Shown: positions 6,587 to 10,072 of the stretch, in pieces
Position numbering within the stretch: the first letter of the stretch is position 1
Layout: each line of letters starts with the position of its first letter
DNA from: Nitrospirota bacterium
GTDB taxonomy: Bacteria; Nitrospirota; Nitrospiria; Nitrospirales; Nitrospiraceae
Assembly (NCBI GenBank): GCA_020028195.1
Contig: JAHWYE010000038.1
Span: 1-10,072, forward strand
Direction of reading: 5' to 3'
DNA: 10,072 bases
Translations under genes and position numbers: made by a program
Notes under the pieces: generated by a model
The model's database searches: none
What the model saw: only the letters and a program-made list of their open reading frames with translations
What the model was told of the DNA's origin: nothing

Positions 6587-7195
6587 ATGATAGACTCTCG
6601 CCTCACGATGGGACGACTGACGACGATCATCGCCTGTGCGGTCTGGCTGGCGAGCCTGCCGGGTGCCTGGGCCCTCGAGTTTTCCGCGGATCAGATCACG
6701 CGGATCAATGGGAAAAGCCGCAAGGCCAATATTTACTACCGGGATGAGATGTGGCGGCTGGAGCACCATGATCTGGGCCCGGTCAACGTGACCATTGTGC
6801 GAAAGGACAAGCAGGTCACGTGGCTGCTGCTCTCCCGGATGAGACACTTCAAGACCGTTCCTTATGATCCTGAACAGGCCCCTCAGGTGACGGAACGGTT
6901 GGAGGGCGAGGTGGTGCGTGAGGAGATCGGAACCGAAACGCTTGACGGGCACCCAACCATGTTGTACGAGGTGACGGTGCGCAGGGGGGACCGGACCGAC
7001 TACTACTATCAGTGGTTGGCCACCGATATTCGCTTCCCGCTGAAGCTGGCCAGGAAGGACGGCAGTTGGATCGTGGAATATCGCCATGTGAAGCTTCGAC
7101 CTATGTCAGATTTCCTGTTCCAATTGCCAATCAATTTCCAGCCGTTGGAGGAATTTGACCAGAATAAGACGGGCAAATCCGATCAAGCGATGTAG
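6587..7195 (+). CDS. Exported LolA-like / DUF4412-type protein
   Basis: A 202-residue protein with a signal peptide ending at GAWA (residue 29). The mature part opens with FSADQITRINGKSRKANIYYRD, goes on to VTIVRKDKQVTWLLL, and has a central GTETLDGHPTMLYEV strand pair. This is the pattern of DUF4412 and related LolA-like beta-sheet proteins, often labelled outer membrane lipoprotein-sorting proteins. Such proteins are periplasmic and may bind lipid or lipoprotein, but no function can be assigned from this alone. Two starts are possible: ATG at 6587, or ATG at 6608, which gives a shorter, typical signal peptide. Neither has a good ribosome-binding site. The next gene begins 2 bases after the stop, so the two are almost certainly co-transcribed and their products meet in the same compartment. 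Confidence 0.8.
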   Translation: MIDSRLTMGRLTTIIACAVWLASLPGAWALEFSADQITRINGKSRKANIYYRDEMWRLEHHDLGPVNVTIVRKDKQVTWLLLSRMRHFKTVPYDPEQAPQVTERLEGEVVREEIGTETLDGHPTMLYEVTVRRGDRTDYYYQWLATDIRFPLKLARKDGSWIVEYRHVKLRPMSDFLFQLPINFQPLEEFDQNKTGKSDQAM

Positions 7196-7197
7196 AA

Positions 7198-8163
7198 ATG
7201 CAGGGAGAGTTGAAGAGGCTTCAGGTGTCCGGAACGCTCATAAAGATTATTGCGGTCGTTGCGCTGGTCGGCCTTGCTGGAGTTGCCAGCGCGCTCGATG
7301 TCGCGGACGTGACCCGCGAGTGGACCCCGGAGGGAAAAAAAATAGCGGCTGAGCGGGCGAAGTTGCCGGCTCATAATGAAATGGTCCGCATTCCGGCCGG
7401 CTGGTTCCTCATGGGCAGCGACAAGAAGGTGGATCGGAACGCCTATCAGCCGGAGTTTCCTCAGCGGAAGGTCTATCTGGATGCCTACGAAGTCGACCAG
7501 TACGAAGTCACGACGGTCCAGTATCTCAAGTTTGTGCTCGCCACCAATCGGCCGCCTCTCCTGGACTGGCAGTATGATGGGGGTAACTTTCAGGAATCGA
7601 TGGCCAGCCATCCGGTGATGCATGTCTCCTGGTATGACGCCGACGCCTATTGTCAGTGGGCGGGCAAGCGCTTGCCAACCTCGGCAGAGTGGGAGAAGGC
7701 GGCACGCGGCGAGGACGGACGCATCTATCCCTGGGGCAATCAGCCGGCGGGATTGAGCCGAGCCAACTTCGGCCGCACGGGATTGTCCGGACCGGTCCGC
7801 GACCGGCCGGAGCGGCTGCTGCTCTATCCGCCGATCATCTCCGTGGACAAGTATGAGAACGCGGTCAGCCCCTACGGCGTCTATCAAATGTCCGGCAATG
7901 TGGCTGAATGGACGGCCGACTGGTACGACCCGGACTATTACAAGAAGGCGCCGGACCGGAACCCCAAGGGGCCGGAACGCGGGACGCAGAAAGCCTTTCG
8001 TGGCGGGGGGTGGATTGACAGTACCCCCTCCGTGCGGCCTGCTCAACGGAACGGGGCTGATCCCAACACGAAAATGAACTGGCTCGGTTTCCGCTGCGCG
8101 CGGGATGTCCCCAAGGAAGAGAGCCAACCAGTGCTTACCCCACAAGCGACCGGGCCACACTGA
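7198..8163 (+). CDS. SUMF1 / FGE-sulfatase-fold protein, exported
   Basis: A 321-residue protein with a hydrophobic N-terminal segment (about 14-32, ending VASA), so exported or membrane-anchored. Residues about 60-302 are a full SUMF1 domain: MVRIPAGWFLMGS at 62-74, YEVTTVQYLKF, HPVMHVSWYDADAYCQWAGKRLPTSAEWEKAARG at 138-171, YPWGN, GVYQMSGNVAEWTADWY at 227-243, FRGGGW and a final WLGFRCARD. Genuine formylglycine-generating enzymes bind copper through two cysteines five residues apart; here Cys300 is kept but the partner position is Trp295. EgtB-type iron ligands are not evident either. I therefore do not call it a formylglycine-generating enzyme; it may be a binding or structural variant of the fold. 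It is 2 bases downstream of the LolA-like gene. The start may be the GTG at 7225. Confidence 0.88.
   Translation: MQGELKRLQVSGTLIKIIAVVALVGLAGVASALDVADVTREWTPEGKKIAAERAKLPAHNEMVRIPAGWFLMGSDKKVDRNAYQPEFPQRKVYLDAYEVDQYEVTTVQYLKFVLATNRPPLLDWQYDGGNFQESMASHPVMHVSWYDADAYCQWAGKRLPTSAEWEKAARGEDGRIYPWGNQPAGLSRANFGRTGLSGPVRDRPERLLLYPPIISVDKYENAVSPYGVYQMSGNVAEWTADWYDPDYYKKAPDRNPKGPERGTQKAFRGGGWIDSTPSVRPAQRNGADPNTKMNWLGFRCARDVPKEESQPVLTPQATGPH
7213..7218 (+). promoter_or_regulatory. Ribosome-binding site favouring an internal GTG start at 7225
   Basis: AAGAGG stands 6 bases before an in-frame GTG (codon 10 of the SUMF1-fold gene). The ATG at 7198 has no such site and would depend on coupling to the gene before it. 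The GTG start gives a compact signal peptide. Confidence 0.45.
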
Positions 8164-8165
8164 AC

Positions 8166-8227
8166 ACTCAGGACTGAGTGCTGAGGACTGAGTAACGAGC
8201 ATGAAGCGCTACATGCTCAGTCCTCAG
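8166..8227. repeat. Nested palindromes on a CTGAG/CTCAG theme
   Basis: Starting three bases after the SUMF1-fold stop, ACTCAG-GA-CTGAGT (8166-8179) is a palindrome. CTGAGGACTGAG (8181-8192) is the exact reverse complement of CTCAGTCCTCAG (8216-8227). Inside, GAGCATG (8197-8203) pairs with CATGCTC (8212-8218) around an 8-base loop, so the inner and outer stems compete. The GGACTGAGT unit occurs twice in tandem. It could form a stem-loop at the end of the transcript, and its repetitive make-up suggests a copy of a dispersed intergenic repeat. There is no T-tract. Confidence 0.6.
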
Positions 8228-8256
8228 TCTTGATTCCACGTTTCGTAACTCCAAGA

Positions 8257-8270
8257 CACGAGTCCTCGTG
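8257..8270. repeat. Short palindrome CACGAG-TC-CTCGTG
   Basis: A perfect 6-bp-arm inverted repeat with a 2-base centre, in the 285-base gap between the SUMF1-fold and acyl-CoA dehydrogenase genes. It could be a regulator site for the downstream gene, or a further part of the intergenic repeat to its left. In the rest of this gap (8271-8437) I see no convincing gene; a TTGACT at 8281-8286 lacks a good -10 partner. Confidence 0.35.
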
Positions 8271-8437
8271 CTCACCAGCATTGACTTGCCCTTCGGACGG
8301 CCTAGCCTTCCCGTCACTAAAGAAGTACACTGGACGAAGTTTTTGATCAGGGCCCAAGAGAGCCGAGTGCGCCATGAGGTCGTGGCGATCGGAACTCTGC
8401 TGGAAGCTCCCAACAAGTTCCGGTGGTCTCCGATACT

Positions 8438-8443
8438 GAGGTG
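8438..8443 (+). promoter_or_regulatory. Ribosome-binding site of the acyl-CoA dehydrogenase
   Basis: GAGGTG followed by five G residues and then ATG at 8449. It fixes the start of the last gene, which has no stop codon in the window. Confidence 0.6.
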
Positions 8444-8448
8444 GGGGG

Positions 8449-10072
8449 ATGTCCACGCTGTTTAAGGGATTGGAGCGGATCGAGGAAGCCCGAGAGCGCA
8501 TCACCGGGTTGAGCTTCATGGCGGGTCTGTTTGAAGGCAAACCCAATTTTGATCTGCTCCTTCCGCCTGAAGAGCCGACCCAAGAGAGAGAGGCGGGAGA
8601 AGCCTATTGCAAGAAAATCGAAGCCTTTCTCACGAGCCAAGTCGATCCAGACGAAATCGAGCGCACGGCCAAAATTCCAGACACCGTGCTCAAAGGCCTG
8701 TTCGACCTCGGCGCCTTCGGGATGAAAATCCCCAAACAGTACGGGGGGCTCGGGTTCTCGTACAAGAATTACGGCCGCGTCCTCACCCTCATGGCCAGTT
8801 GGAGCAATATTCTGGCGCTCACCGTGGCCGTGCCCCAATCCATCGGCATTGCCATGCCGATTCTCCTTTTCGGCACCGAGGAGCAAAGACAGAAATACCT
8901 GCCGCGTGTGGCGCGCGAAGACATCTCCGCCTTCGCGCTCACGGAACCGATCACCGGCTCCGATGCCGCCAACATCCAGACAGAGGCGGTGCTGGATCCA
9001 ACCGGCAGTCAGTTTATCGTGAACGGCGAGAAGCTCTGGTGTACGAACGGGCCCATCGCCCGTTTCGCCACCCTGATCGCGCGCGTCCCGGCCAGACAGT
9101 CTGATCGCGACGGCAAATCGGTCTGGGTGCCCGTGCCGGAGGGGAAGGGCGTCGAGGACCGCGTGCATAGCGCGTTCATCCTCGACATGCACCAGGCCGG
9201 GGTGCAGATTCGCCAACGATGTCAATTTGAGGGCTGCCGCGGGATCGAGAACGCGCATATGACGTTCCAGGATGTGCGCGTCCCCGTCGAGAACGTCATC
9301 GGCGAGATCGGGAAAGGACTCAAATACGCCCTCATTATTCTCAACGTCGGGCGCGCCATCAGCATTCCCGCCATTTGCCTCGGCATGGCCAAACAGGCCT
9401 GGCAGCCCACCCTCGATCGGGCGAACTCGAGGCTGACCTTTCAAAAGCCCATCGGCGAGCGCCAAACGCAGCAGATGCGGATCGGCCAGATGGCGGCGAA
9501 CCTGTTCGCGATGGAGGCGCTGACGTGGCTGGTCTGGCATCTGGCGGATCACAAACAGTATGACATCAGAATAGAAGCCGCCATCGCCAAAATGTTCTGT
9601 TCCGAAAAGGCAATCCAATTCCTGAAGGATGCCCAAATTATTTTTGGCGGGATGGGCTATGAGACGGCCGAATCCAAACGGGTCCGCGGGGAACCCGGCT
9701 TCGGGATAGAACAGCTCGTGCGGGACGCTGAGATGTACCGCATCGGAGAAGGGGCCACGGATATTTTGCGACCGTTCGTCGCACGCGAAGGTCTCAGCCC
9801 ACATCTCGACCGGGCACGCACCTACTTCGATGATCGAGTGACTGGGACTGAAAGAATCAGGGAACTCGTGAAACTCCTCCGTTTTTACATTCCTTGGTAC
9901 TGGGGGCAATGGCGACGCAACTCGCTCTCATCCCGCCCGGAGATGCGACACCCCAAAGTCCGCAGCGCACTATGCTACGCCGAGCGGGCAAGCCGGCGCC
10001 TCGCGCGCGCGATTTTGTACGCGATGACCTTGCATCGGACAGCGCTCCGGGATGATCAAGGCCGGCAGAACC
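8449..10072 (+). CDS. Acyl-CoA dehydrogenase, VLCAD/ACAD9-like, 3' end cut by window edge
   Basis: An open frame of 541 codons from ATG 8449, with no stop before the window ends. It is an FAD enzyme that oxidises acyl-CoA to trans-2-enoyl-CoA and passes electrons to electron-transfer flavoprotein. ALTEPITGSDAA at 163-174 is the flavin and substrate signature. DAQIIFGGMGYE and RDAEMYRIGEGATDILR follow near the C-terminal end of the core, with Glu434 at the place of the MCAD/VLCAD catalytic base. Two traits point to the VLCAD group: an N-terminal lead with LSFMAGLFEGKPNFD, and at least 107 residues beyond Glu434, whereas short- and medium-chain enzymes stop soon after it. That extension includes an aromatic, amphipathic stretch (FYIPWYWGQWRR, 479-490) which may touch the membrane. 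There is an extra segment at about 213-250, between the middle strands. Chain-length preference is inferred. Confidence 0.92.
   Translation, partial: MSTLFKGLERIEEARERITGLSFMAGLFEGKPNFDLLLPPEEPTQEREAGEAYCKKIEAFLTSQVDPDEIERTAKIPDTVLKGLFDLGAFGMKIPKQYGGLGFSYKNYGRVLTLMASWSNILALTVAVPQSIGIAMPILLFGTEEQRQKYLPRVAREDISAFALTEPITGSDAANIQTEAVLDPTGSQFIVNGEKLWCTNGPIARFATLIARVPARQSDRDGKSVWVPVPEGKGVEDRVHSAFILDMHQAGVQIRQRCQFEGCRGIENAHMTFQDVRVPVENVIGEIGKGLKYALIILNVGRAISIPAICLGMAKQAWQPTLDRANSRLTFQKPIGERQTQQMRIGQMAANLFAMEALTWLVWHLADHKQYDIRIEAAIAKMFCSEKAIQFLKDAQIIFGGMGYETAESKRVRGEPGFGIEQLVRDAEMYRIGEGATDILRPFVAREGLSPHLDRARTYFDDRVTGTERIRELVKLLRFYIPWYWGQWRRNSLSSRPEMRHPKVRSALCYAERASRRLARAILYAMTLHRTALRDDQGRQN

Noticed and set aside
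7198..8163. Calling the SUMF1-fold protein a formylglycine-generating enzyme
   Set aside because: The first cysteine of the copper-binding pair is replaced by Trp295 and no sulfatase gene is present in the window.
7183..8202. Minus-strand open frame of 339 codons
   Set aside because: Antisense to the SUMF1-fold gene; no domain resemblance and no ribosome-binding site considered convincing.
8281..8308. Possible promoter with TTGACT for the acyl-CoA dehydrogenase
   Set aside because: The best -10 at allowed spacing (TAGCCT) matches only three of six consensus bases.
8268..8465. Plus-strand 65-codon frame just before the acyl-CoA dehydrogenase
   Set aside because: It overlaps the next gene's start in another frame, resembles no family and has a composition like the surrounding non-coding DNA; more likely leader or promoter region.
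8347..9909. Minus-strand open frame of 520 codons
   Set aside because: It lies opposite the acyl-CoA dehydrogenase, whose plus-strand frame is open throughout with clear family motifs. The antisense translation has no recognisable domain; it is a by-product of GC-rich codon use.

Overview
The window is about 10 kb of GC-rich, densely coded bacterial chromosome. It carries nine genes and no RNA genes, CRISPR arrays, transposases or phage genes. The gene content (a DUF2934 protein, an AmmeMemoRadiSam enzyme, a periplasmic SUMF1-fold protein, a VLCAD-type acyl-CoA dehydrogenase) suggests an environmental Gram-negative bacterium, possibly a Nitrospira-like member of Nitrospirota. That assignment is inference from family content; nothing in the window fixes the taxon.

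Left part (1-4265): a radical SAM enzyme of the AmmeMemoRadiSam family (+) converges, 19 bases apart, on a minus-strand block. In its direction of transcription the block reads: phosphoribosyltransferase, zinc-dependent alcohol dehydrogenase, DUF2934 protein, then after 184 bases an exported Lon-type (S16) protease domain that has no ATPase. The first three have short gaps (68 and 55 bases) and look like one operon. The ATPase-less exported Lon domain keeps the Ser-Lys dyad at the same spacing as true Lon and is the most unusual protein here.

Middle part (4266-6586): a small HTH plus zinc-ribbon protein (+) is divergent from the phosphoribosyltransferase. The shared intergenic region holds a perfect 11-bp inverted repeat. 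The regulator converges on a large minus-strand receiver-GGDEF-EAL cyclic-di-GMP protein with near-complete active-site motifs. Its start is preceded by a good sigma70-like promoter, whose -35 box overlaps a 7-bp-arm palindrome.

Right part (6587-10072): two exported proteins lie 2 bases apart, a DUF4412/LolA-like protein and a SUMF1-fold protein lacking one cysteine of the formylglycine-generating enzyme pair. They are followed by a short intergenic region of nested palindromes built on a CTGAG/CTCAG theme, probably a dispersed repeat. The last gene is a long acyl-CoA dehydrogenase that runs off the right edge without a stop; its 541 visible codons lie in a single open frame.

I see no clearly new multi-gene defence or mobile system. 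The leads worth following are the ATPase-less Lon domain, the HTH/zinc-ribbon regulator with its inverted repeat next to the phosphoribosyltransferase operon, and the LolA-like/SUMF1 pair.
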